The notes under the pieces are model-generated. The model was not told the DNA's origin and made no database searches. It saw only the letters and a program-made list of their open reading frames with translations. This document shows positions 1 to 8,300 of a stretch of DNA of 64,000 nt, piece by piece. Source of the stretch: Ignavibacteria bacterium (GTDB taxonomy: Bacteria; Bacteroidota; Ignavibacteria; Tepidaquicellales; Tepidaquicellaceae); assembly GCA_028714695.1 (NCBI GenBank), contig JAQTLX010000002.1, positions 62,001 through 126,000 of the forward strand, given 5' to 3'. The translations under genes and the position numbers were made by a program. Position 1 is the first letter of the stretch; each line of letters opens with the position of its first letter.

Positions 1-119
1 TATCTCATAAATCCCATGACAAGAACGGCAAACGCTGCGATTAAGCCCGCAATTACGGTAAGAAAGGAAATTAATCTCATCATGGAATATTCTGTGTTTT
101 CAAGAAAAAATTTTAGCAT
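1..119 (-). CDS. Small membrane protein downstream of phage connector (partial, runs off window)
   Basis: Reading the minus strand from an ATG at 119 gives an open frame to the window edge, about 39 codons. A short charged N-terminus (MLKFFLENTEYSMMR) is followed by one hydrophobic membrane segment rich in I, A, V and L. It lies 10 nt after the connector gene on the same strand, so it probably belongs to the phage-derived operon. Small membrane proteins in late phage operons are often holins or tail-region accessory proteins, but nothing visible proves either. The 3' end is missing. Confidence 0.5.
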   Translation of the reverse strand, partial: MLKFFLENTEYSMMRLISFLTVIAGLIAAFAVLVMGFMR

Positions 120-129
120 ATATGTTATT

Positions 130-756
130 TTAAATTTTAACCGATAAATATTTTTCAAGTATGGAATCGTAATTTTCGTCTTTATATGTGAACGAATACT
201 TAGTCTCGCTGCCTGAGTCTTTTTTGAGTATGTCCATGCGTTCCAGACCGATTCTCCGAGTCAGATTTTCATCGCCGCAATACTGAAAACTTTTTAGAAA
301 TGATTCTGCTGACATCATCAATGCAACCCATTTCAAATCAGGAGGTAATTCGTTTATCGGGTCATTTGCATTTTCGATATATCCTGCGAAATATTTTATT
401 CTGATATTGGAGTTTCCTGCAGGGAGTGTGAATCCGTTTAATAGGATAATTTTACCGCTGTCCTGTTCGCAGAATAGGTTTTCTTCAACCGGTTTTCCTC
501 CGAACAGATCTGCGCTGAAAGTACCCGTTTCTTCTCTTACCATAACGGAATCTACTTTCTCTACTGGATAGTTCGATAATCTTATAATATTCTCGTTCTT
601 GCCGCTGAGTATTTCATATATTCTCGAATAACTTAGTTTCCTTTTGCATAGATTGTTTATTCTGGCAGTTGTCATATCAATGATTTTGCGAAGGAAATTA
701 TCCTGGGAAGTATCCTTTATCCTGAGGAAATATTTTAAATCATCTATATTTATCAT
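130..756 (-). CDS. Phage head-tail connector (gp6-like) protein
   Basis: This 208-residue protein follows the capsid gene, the usual place of the gp6/DnaX-type head-tail connector in HK97-like phages. The N-terminal part is helical (IDDLKYFLRI, then DNFLRKIIDMTTARINNLC). A beta region ends in NSNIRIKYFAGYI, and a helix follows starting ELPPDLKWVALMMSAESFLKS. This layout of helices around a 'YxAGY' turn and a 'P.DL..A.....A' helix is typical of that connector family. The protein would form the ring under the portal that joins head and tail. It lacks a signal peptide and shows no damage. A hairpin separates it from the capsid gene, so it may be expressed at a lower level. Confidence 0.7.
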   Translation of the reverse strand: MINIDDLKYFLRIKDTSQDNFLRKIIDMTTARINNLCKRKLSYSRIYEILSGKNENIIRLSNYPVEKVDSVMVREETGTFSADLFGGKPVEENLFCEQDSGKIILLNGFTLPAGNSNIRIKYFAGYIENANDPINELPPDLKWVALMMSAESFLKSFQYCGDENLTRRIGLERMDILKKDSGSETKYSFTYKDENYDSILEKYLSVKI

Positions 757-786
757 TTTTATGTGTTTTAAATTCTAAATTTTATA

Positions 787-809
787 AAGAGGGAGGAATC
801 CTCCCTCTT
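787..809 (-). terminator. Strong hairpin between capsid and connector genes
   Basis: An 11-bp perfect inverted repeat, AAGAGGGAGGA / TCCTCCCTCTT, has a single-base centre. On the minus strand it sits 35 nt after the capsid stop codon and is followed by TTTATAAAATTT. It could be an intrinsic (partial) terminator or an mRNA 3'-end stabiliser that raises capsid message over the downstream connector message. Confidence 0.7.
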
Positions 810-843
810 ATTTGTTTATTCATTGCGGTATATTCTTCAAAAA

Positions 844-2535
844 CTATTCTACCGCCGTTTTCAGAACGGAAAGCGCAATCGGGTATGTGAATTTCACATC
901 GAATGAAGCATTGAAATTCAAACCTACGAGTCCGGATTGCCACAGATTGACGTTCTGAGTTCCCATCTGAACCGTAGCATCTTTGCTGAAATCTATCGTC
1001 AGATTATTTCTTAATCCGATTGCCATATAACTCAAATCACCGAATGCTAAAAATGCCCTGTCTGTTTCGGATTCGCTCAATGAGTAACAGGCATCCGATA
1101 ATTCGACCGGATATCCTTCAAGTATCATTTCTTTCCTGTCCTGCGGGCTGAGAACGTACTCGGAATTAGGCGCGTATTTCAGGGATTTTATCAATCCGTA
1201 AATGGTTCTGTTCATGTACCATTTTGAATTTTTCAGAGTATGCGATGGTACTGAAGAAACCGCTTCGATAAGATCATCATATGTTAAACTGTTGAAATCG
1301 GTGCCTGTTATTTCCATAACTTTTGCGCCGATGCCGTTTGTGAGCAATCCGTCGATATTTCCCGGAATACCCCTGAATGCGGCAGTATCTATTGTGTATG
1401 ACATAATCTGAGCGGCAAGATTTGTGACGAATCCCATGACATCAAATGCTTCATCTTCAAGCAGTTGCTTCGAGAACAGGACTATAAAACCGCCGTCCTT
1501 TCTTCTAAGAATTACCTGTGCGAAAGACGGGTTCGAAACGGGTTTTACCGTGCCTTCACTTACAAATGACCATGTAGGAAGCGTGTCGAGTTTAGGTATC
1601 ACAAGTTCGCGTCTTGTCATATTGTATATCGTTGCGTTTCGCATCGCTACACCGCCGGATTTTACGAGTGACATGATTCTGTCGTTCCATTCCTGAGGGA
1701 CCAAATAACCTCCGGCAGTGCCTGTAGATTCATTCAGGAAATCCCTGTAATTCACGGGCAGTAATTCCGGTTTACCATAAACGATTGACTTAAGAAAATT
1801 CCTTCCGTCCTGCACGGTCTTGCTTTCTTTATTAGCCGTATCTCTGAATCCTTCAGAGGGAATTTGCGTCGAAGTCAGATTTCCGATGTCCGCTATCTCC
1901 TTCTTTACAATTTCAGCGGCAACTTTTCTTGAAATTGCTTCAACTTTGTTTTCGTCGATTAATTCGACATTTGTGTTTTCATCCATTTTGTTTTTCCTTT
2001 CCTTGTCTGGATTTTTGATTGTGGGTTTTTGATTATTGTTATTATCAGGGAGCATTTCTTTGAGATGTACTTCCCTGAGTTCTTTTAAAATAAGATTAAT
2101 GCTGTCGGGATTTGCCGGTACGGGAACTGATGAATATTCTATTAATTCCCATTCGCTAACATAACTTACATCCTTTCCGTTTATTGATTTCCTTTCCGGA
2201 GGCGATTTCGGAATGAATCCGATTGACCATGCGTTCAGGAATCCTTCCTTATTAAGCCTGTAAAGTTCTTTTCCTGCCTGTGTATCAGCGAATTTAGTGA
2301 TTGCTTTAATTCCGAAATCGTCGGGGATAAGCGAAATGTTTTTTCCGATTACAAGATTTCTGGAATCATGGCAGAAAAGCACAACGGGGTTTTTTCTGTA
2401 GTTTGAATCGTCCATTCCATGCGGGTTTATTACTTCGCCGTATCTGTCAGGAGTCGATGTGGAGATGTAATGTTCAATTGTCATTTCGTTGTCGTTAAAC
2501 GACTTGACGGTGTTTTCAAATGTTTTGTAATTCAT
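844..2535 (-). CDS. HK97-family prohead protease fused to major capsid protein
   Basis: One 563-residue frame carries two phage domains. Residues 1-160 match the S78 prohead protease: candidate catalytic residues are H56 (VVLFCHDSRN), S104 (NAWSIGF) and E133 (WELIEYSSVPVPANPDS). Residues 160-245 are charged and low in complexity, like the delta/scaffold region. Residues 245-563 match the HK97-fold capsid, beginning near GTAGGYLVPQEW and including the E-loop and P-domain region. The protease would clear the scaffold during head maturation. Fused protease-capsid genes are known in some phages, while many HK97-like phages and RcGTA keep them separate. Met184 is preceded by a good ribosome site, so capsid may also be made alone. 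The portal gene lies 24 nt upstream. The gene looks intact. Confidence 0.88.
   Translation of the reverse strand: MNYKTFENTVKSFNDNEMTIEHYISTSTPDRYGEVINPHGMDDSNYRKNPVVLFCHDSRNLVIGKNISLIPDDFGIKAITKFADTQAGKELYRLNKEGFLNAWSIGFIPKSPPERKSINGKDVSYVSEWELIEYSSVPVPANPDSINLILKELREVHLKEMLPDNNNNQKPTIKNPDKERKNKMDENTNVELIDENKVEAISRKVAAEIVKKEIADIGNLTSTQIPSEGFRDTANKESKTVQDGRNFLKSIVYGKPELLPVNYRDFLNESTGTAGGYLVPQEWNDRIMSLVKSGGVAMRNATIYNMTRRELVIPKLDTLPTWSFVSEGTVKPVSNPSFAQVILRRKDGGFIVLFSKQLLEDEAFDVMGFVTNLAAQIMSYTIDTAAFRGIPGNIDGLLTNGIGAKVMEITGTDFNSLTYDDLIEAVSSVPSHTLKNSKWYMNRTIYGLIKSLKYAPNSEYVLSPQDRKEMILEGYPVELSDACYSLSESETDRAFLAFGDLSYMAIGLRNNLTIDFSKDATVQMGTQNVNLWQSGLVGLNFNASFDVKFTYPIALSVLKTAVE
1984..2004 (-). promoter_or_regulatory. 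Internal Shine-Dalgarno and in-frame ATG inside the protease-capsid gene
   Basis: On the minus strand AAGGAAAGG is followed after nine bases (AAAAACAAA) by an in-frame ATG at 1986 (residue 184, MDENTNVEL). Translation from here would give a 380-residue scaffold-capsid polypeptide without the protease, a simple way to make capsid in excess over protease. Confidence 0.5.
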
Positions 2536-2559
2536 ACTGGTTAGTTAAATGTTTAAGAT

Positions 2560-3702
2560 TTATTCGTTATTTGAGAAACCTTCTATTTCTCTTAATTCCT
2601 CGGTAGTCGCAATGCCGTATTTACTGTATATTTCAATTGCCTGCAATTGAAGTTCCCGGTCAACTTCAAATTCGTATTCCATTGTAATCTGCAAATCCTC
2701 ATCCTTATAATTATCATTAAGAAAGATGTTGAGTTTCGACTCGATGCAAATCTTTGCGAATGGCTTGATGACATAATCATTGAATATCTTCATGGATTCC
2801 CTTGCAGTTGCTCTGTTTACCTCCTCCGTTATGCCCAGGATTATCTTGGGTACACGGAACATTCCGAGTATTTCATCACGTATCATTTTTCTTGACGGTA
2901 GTATCTCAACGTCTTTCGGATATGCCTGATACGGCTTTGCTTTTATTCCTCCCTCAAGAATAATTGTCTTGCCGGCATTTTCGGCTCCTTCATACTGGTC
3001 TTTGAATTCATTTCGAAGTCTCTCGAACACATTGTCAGTAAGAGTCTTATCCGATTCCAGAAGCATACCTACAGCCGCGTCGTTTTTATAGAAATTTCTT
3101 TGATAAAGATTTTGGAGGAAATCTATTTCCTGTGTATAATTGAACCCGGATATTATTGATTTGCCGAGAAAACTATTATCCGGGTCCGGGATAAGAAAAT
3201 GAATTATATCTCGTTTATTATACTCAATGCTTGTTCTTCCGTTAAAGTAAATATATTTCTCGATGTGAGACATATCGGGATTCAGTTTTATCCTCACGGA
3301 TTTCGAGGGCAAGTGATAAAGCCCCGCAGGTTTGCCGTTATTTGCTCTGTGGATATACAGATACGAATTTCCGTAAAGGTCAAGAGATGAAGAAACCTTG
3401 TGCAGAAGTTCTTTGAAAGCATGTCCGCGTTTGTTAGGTCCTTTGATTAAATCAAGAAAAGGATGATCCGTAATTTCTTTCCGGAACTTTCCGTCACCGG
3501 TAGATTTGTATAGCAGAATATTGGCTTTGGAAACATTCTCTGCGCGAGTATTGATGCATGCATAAGCGTATGATTTATAATTATCGAATGTGCTGAGAAA
3601 ATTTAAACCGAGAGTACTGCCGCTGCTGCCCGAGAAAAATTTTGAATTGTTTTTGTTCTCGTTTTTCTCTCTGCCGAAAATTCTATTTAATATATTTTTC
3701 AT
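2560..3702 (-). CDS. Phage portal protein (HK97 family)
   Basis: The protein has 380 residues, close to the usual length of HK97-type portals. Diagnostic stretches are YAYACINTRAENVSKA near the N-terminus, DLYGNSYLYIHR (the 'GNAY' segment), YNKRDIIHFLIPDPD, LQNLYQRNFYKNDAAVGMLLE and EILGMFRVPKIILGITEEVN, ending with the helical crown-side region. The portal is the dodecameric vertex ring through which terminase pumps DNA. It is the first gene of the left phage block; protease-capsid and connector follow on the same strand. Its upstream region shares motifs with the region upstream of the terminase block. The frame is undamaged. Confidence 0.9.
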   Translation of the reverse strand: MKNILNRIFGREKNENKNNSKFFSGSSGSTLGLNFLSTFDNYKSYAYACINTRAENVSKANILLYKSTGDGKFRKEITDHPFLDLIKGPNKRGHAFKELLHKVSSSLDLYGNSYLYIHRANNGKPAGLYHLPSKSVRIKLNPDMSHIEKYIYFNGRTSIEYNKRDIIHFLIPDPDNSFLGKSIISGFNYTQEIDFLQNLYQRNFYKNDAAVGMLLESDKTLTDNVFERLRNEFKDQYEGAENAGKTIILEGGIKAKPYQAYPKDVEILPSRKMIRDEILGMFRVPKIILGITEEVNRATARESMKIFNDYVIKPFAKICIESKLNIFLNDNYKDEDLQITMEYEFEVDRELQLQAIEIYSKYGIATTEELREIEGFSNNE

Positions 3703-3758
3703 AATGGTGGATTAAAATTTATTACCATACAAAATTAAGGGATGTATGCCGAAATTAT

Positions 3759-3800
3759 TCAATAAATGACCACAGGCACATCTAAATACATGTTATTTAG
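3759..3800 (-). promoter_or_regulatory. Shared upstream motif of the portal operon
   Basis: On the minus strand this region reads CTAAATAACATGT (3800-3788), a spacer, then GTGGTCATTTATTGA (3773-3759), ending 57 nt before the portal start. The 15-bp box is identical to one 46 nt upstream of the terminase gene, and the CTAAATA(A)CATGT box is also shared. CTAAATAACATGTATTTAG (3782-3800) is close to a palindrome, as expected for a dimeric regulator. Which part is promoter and which operator cannot be told by eye. Confidence 0.6.
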
Positions 3801-3978
3801 TTATTAATCGATGGGTTGTGTTCGGTCGGAATTTATACTTCTTGAATTTGGGTTCGTAACGCATTACCTAATATCTTATAAAAACATCACTTATCAGTAA
3901 AAATACCTTGTTAATAAAAATAATACTTATTAGATTTTATTTAATTCCAATCAAAAAGCATATAATAATGAGAATATC

Positions 3979-5235
3979 ATGAAAAAATTCTTATTTGTGT
4001 TTGTCGCGATTTTCATTTCTTCAATTTCTTTTTCACAATCAAGTTGGCAAGTGGTTACGGTTTCTTTACCTGGGTTCTGGCTGGAAGCAATTCAGATGAC
4101 ATCGGCAAATACAGGATATGCCTGCGGTTGTTATCCAAATATTTCTTCCGGCGGTTTTATGAAAACTACTAACGGCGGTTTAAACTGGCAGTTCACTTAT
4201 AAACCGTCTCATAATGTAGATGACATCAGTTTCTTAAATGATTTGACAGGTTACGCGATTGAATATACAACTATACCCGGTTATTACCACGGTGGTATTT
4301 ATAAAACAACCGACGGAGCGGTCAGTTGGGTGTGTCAGGACAGTGTTGAGAACGGTAATTTCTTCAAAATAAAATTTTATGATTTAAATACGGGCTTGGT
4401 TGCAGGGAAATACGGCTCTGCATATTTTACTTCCAACGGCGGTGTAAATTGGCTTAATGTCAATAGTGGTTCGAACGGCTGGATGGAACCGCAAACAATA
4501 TGGTGTCTTGATGCAAACACATGGCTTGTTGGTGACGGTCAGTTATTGAATAAAACTACTAACCGCGGCGTAAACTGGATTATAAATGACTCAGTCCCTG
4601 CAAGTTCTATATATTTTTTCAATAACTCAACAGGAATTACGACCGGAGGCAATGGATGTATTTATAAAACGACAAACTCCGGTGGTAATTGGATTAGGAT
4701 TAATAACAGCCTTAACGGCTGGTTACTTTCTTTGATATTTACAGATCAGAATACAGGATATTGCTGCAGATATGGCAGTCCGTATATATATAAAACAACT
4801 GACGGCGGATATAATTGGACTGAACAATTGATTTATCCAAATAATATTTTGTCTGCTCTGCATTTTCTAAATAACAATACCGGATTTGCTGCCGGTTCGA
4901 GCGGCAGAATTTTCAAAACTACAAACGGCGGCTCTGTATTCGTAAGCAATATATCAGGTGAGGTTCCGGACAAATTTGATCTGGGACAGAACTACCCGAA
5001 CCCGTTTAATCAATCATCAATTATCAATCTTCAATGTTCAATGAAAGGCATGGTGACATTGAAAGTATTTGACATATCGGGTAGGGAAGTGCAGTCTCTT
5101 GTAAATGAAACTCTTAGTCCCGGAACATATCAGGTGCGGTTCGACGGTTCCGGATTATCCAGCGGTATTTATTATTACAAACTCACGGTCGATAATAAGC
5201 CGATAGCAATTAAAAAAATGGTGATGATAAAATAA
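3979..5235 (+). CDS. T9SS-secreted YCF48/BNR-like beta-propeller protein
   Basis: The 418-residue protein starts with a signal peptide (MKKFLFVFVAIFISSISFSQ). It then has about seven repeats with the pattern 'D.NTGYA.G..G.I.KTTNGG.NW', typical of YCF48/BNR-type propeller blades. The C-terminus is a type A T9SS sorting domain: GQNYPNPFNQSSIINLQ, VFDISGREV, FDGSGLSSGIYYYKL and a closing KKMVMIK. It should be exported by Sec, cross the outer membrane by T9SS and be surface-attached or released. The substrate or partner is unknown. A terminator follows at 5263. Confidence 0.85.
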   Translation: MKKFLFVFVAIFISSISFSQSSWQVVTVSLPGFWLEAIQMTSANTGYACGCYPNISSGGFMKTTNGGLNWQFTYKPSHNVDDISFLNDLTGYAIEYTTIPGYYHGGIYKTTDGAVSWVCQDSVENGNFFKIKFYDLNTGLVAGKYGSAYFTSNGGVNWLNVNSGSNGWMEPQTIWCLDANTWLVGDGQLLNKTTNRGVNWIINDSVPASSIYFFNNSTGITTGGNGCIYKTTNSGGNWIRINNSLNGWLLSLIFTDQNTGYCCRYGSPYIYKTTDGGYNWTEQLIYPNNILSALHFLNNNTGFAAGSSGRIFKTTNGGSVFVSNISGEVPDKFDLGQNYPNPFNQSSIINLQCSMKGMVTLKVFDISGREVQSLVNETLSPGTYQVRFDGSGLSSGIYYYKLTVDNKPIAIKKMVMIK

Positions 5236-5262
5236 TTACTAATTATTAATTGAAACAAAGCA

Positions 5263-5281
5263 GCCCGCAGGATTTGCGGGC
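5263..5281 (+). terminator. Intrinsic terminator
   Basis: GCCCGC / GCGGGC stem with a seven-base loop, followed by a T-rich run. It lies 27 nt after the stop of the plus-strand T9SS gene and between convergent genes. Confidence 0.7.
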
Positions 5282-5325
5282 TTCTTCGTTTATTGTATTA
5301 TGTTATGAGATTTATGTTCCAAGAC

Positions 5326-8300
5326 TTATTTGATAAGAACCATTTTGTTAATCAGTGATTTCGAAACGTCCTTTGAGTCAATTACCATTCTGCAGAAATA
5401 TGTGCCGCTCGAATAATTTGCCGCATCGAATTTATATGTGTAATAGCCGGGCACGAGTATTTCGTTTACAAGTGTTTTTATTTCGCGTCCTGTTATGTCA
5501 TAAATGATTAACTTTATTTTGCTTTCTGCGGATATATTGACGTCTATGTTTGTTACTGGATTGAACGGATTCGGATAGTTCTGTGATAATTTAAATTCTT
5601 TCGGAGTCGATATTTCAACGTCCGATGTAAGATTGTGATATTCGAAATTGCCGTTATTGTCTATTTGTTTGAGTCTGTACTGATATTTACCTGTGTTTAG
5701 TTTTCTGTCTTCGAATGTGTAAGTCGTAGGCGTCGTTTTTGTTCCGTTACCTTTAACGTATCCGGTTTTTGCCCATGTGCCTGCTCCCGTTTTTCTCTGT
5801 ATTTCAAAACCGTCATTATTTGTCTCGCTTGCGGTAATCCATTTTAGATTCACGTCTCTTCCGGAAACATTAGAAATAAATGATGACATTGAGACGGGAA
5901 GTTGTCCCTGTTGGCCTCCGGATATTGCGCTGAATCCTGTTACAGTGCCCGTCAATCTGTGATTGAAAGCATCTGCCTGATTCATTAAAAACCATCCCTG
6001 ACCCGCGTCATATTTGCTTGCCCACATGTTGTTTTCGTTTCCTGTTACGTCAGAGGATACGTACTGGCAGGTTACACTGCATGAAAAACTTGAGATACCC
6101 GATTGTGAAACTGTCCAGTATCTGTTTAAATAATCCGTTGAACTTGTATTATTCGGGTGCTTCGTCTCGGATAAGTTTACACCCGCATAGGCAGATGAAA
6201 ATGTTCCGCTTGTGAAATTCAGCGTTATCGGCGTATATTCGAAATCGGATATGTCGCCTATTGGATACGTAAACGAACCTGTTCCTGAAAATACTTTTCG
6301 CAATTGACCTGTACCTGACGCGATTATCATATTTGTTCCAGAAGGTGTTCCGCCTATAGAGGCGTTTGCACCAATTGTAAGGTTGCTTATTCCGAGAATA
6401 AAAAATCCGTTAGTTAAATTTAATTGATTTGAGACAGTGAAGTCACAATTTGAATTTACTCCCGCACTGTTATTCACTGTTAAATTGTACACCGTATAAC
6501 TACCGAATGCACCTGAAGAAATAGTCTGTGCAGTGGTGCCTCCGAAAATCAAAGTTGAATTTAAAGCATCGGATTTTATCTTAGCGCCGTTTGTAAGCGA
6601 TATGTCGCCTGTGATTGTAAGCGATTTGCCGTTGACATCAAGTATATATGTTGACTGTGAATTTATAACGCTTGCAACAGTCCTGTCCTGATCCAGAACG
6701 CAGCTATTGACCGGTGCGTTATCAAATACTACGCTTGAACCTGCGCCCGGAACCATATTGCATAACCAGTTGCTCGAAGTGTTGAAATCAGTACTTGTAG
6801 TTCCTTTCCAGATAAACCCCTCAAGAGCGCCCATTCTGGGTGTTGCACCTCTTGTTTTGCTTTCGAAGTCAGTCGTTAATCCTGCAATATTAATTCCGGC
6901 AAAATTAGCCGTTGGTAACAGACCGCTGTATGTAAAATTTGTAGTGTTTACATACGCCGGATTTGTATTCAAACTGTTTACATCCTGAGATGTTGCAGAT
7001 TGCCATGCAGCCAGGTTAGTTTTATTTGCTGAACAATACCCTAAAACACCTCCTGTACCGCCTGCATAATAATCATTGTAATCGCATGTCAGATTTGAAT
7101 TATCCTTTAAGTATATGGCGTAATGAGAACCTGAGCCGCCTGAGTTTGTTCTCGAATTTGAAAATATGTTGTTGCGTATGTTTTTTGCGTAATCAGTATA
7201 ATTATTATAAAAAGCATATGAACTTTGGTTGCCGCTTGCCCCCGTACCGCCTATATAAACAGTATTGAAGTAAACGAGCGCGCCAGAATAAACATTTATG
7301 CCTTTGAATTTAAGATTTGCAAGACTCGCACCCGCATTATCGTATCCGAGATAAATAATATTATTCCTTATTGTTCCGCAGTTAGTTGCATGATAAGAAT
7401 AAATGCCGTCGACTTCTGTACCCGAGCCGGTCGTTTTTAAATTCTTTATGAAATTCTTTTCTATCGTTGGGTTTGATACGCCCGAGTATATACCGTATAT
7501 ATTTGCCGGTCCGGATATATAATCAATCGTGTTTCCGCTTGCGGTCAAACCGCTTGTCCCAAAATACATACCGTAAACATCACCCGCAGAAGATGTGGAA
7601 GAAATATTTTTAACAATCGAATTTGAAACTGTCGTTGTAATATTTGAGGTCATATTCATGCCGTTTGTTCCTCCGGTAACGGAACCTGAACGCGTTATAT
7701 TTTGGACTGTATTGCCGCTGCAGGTGGGAGTAGTTGCCGCGGAAGTATATACACATATGCCGTCAAAAATTCTTATGTTGCCGCTTACATTTATACTGTT
7801 TGCAGTAGTTGTACTTCCGATAGTATTATTGTCTAAATTATTCAGAGCATGTGCGCCGTCCAGTTCAATTATTTCTGCATCGAAATTTTGTGTCCCGGTT
7901 ATATTCATACCGCTTATCGTGTTGCCGGTGCATTTGTCAATATTGACGGTACTCGAATATCCCGTGCATATTCCATATACTAATGAAAAACTTCCGGTAT
8001 TATTTACCGAGATATTTCCTGTCAAGTCCGTTCTTCCGATATTATTGTTCATTATATCGACGTATCCCATGCCTACCCATATTCCGCTGAACCGCGGTGA
8101 CATGGAGTTGGAACTGCCTGTTATATTTGATGATGAGAAACTTATATTTTGTATATAATTTCCGCTGATTGTCGATTTGTTTACCGTTGCCACGTCCATT
8201 AATTCAATAGCAACGAATCGGTTTATATCACCTGAGTATGTCATCGCCGTACCGCCGCAACTTGCGGATGTACCTCCGATATAATTACCCGATATCGTGT

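Noticed and set aside
7595-8158. 187-residue plus-strand frame inside the giant T9SS gene
   Set aside because: It is antisense to the beta-helix region, has low-complexity hydrophobic composition and no start context; it is a shadow of the real gene.
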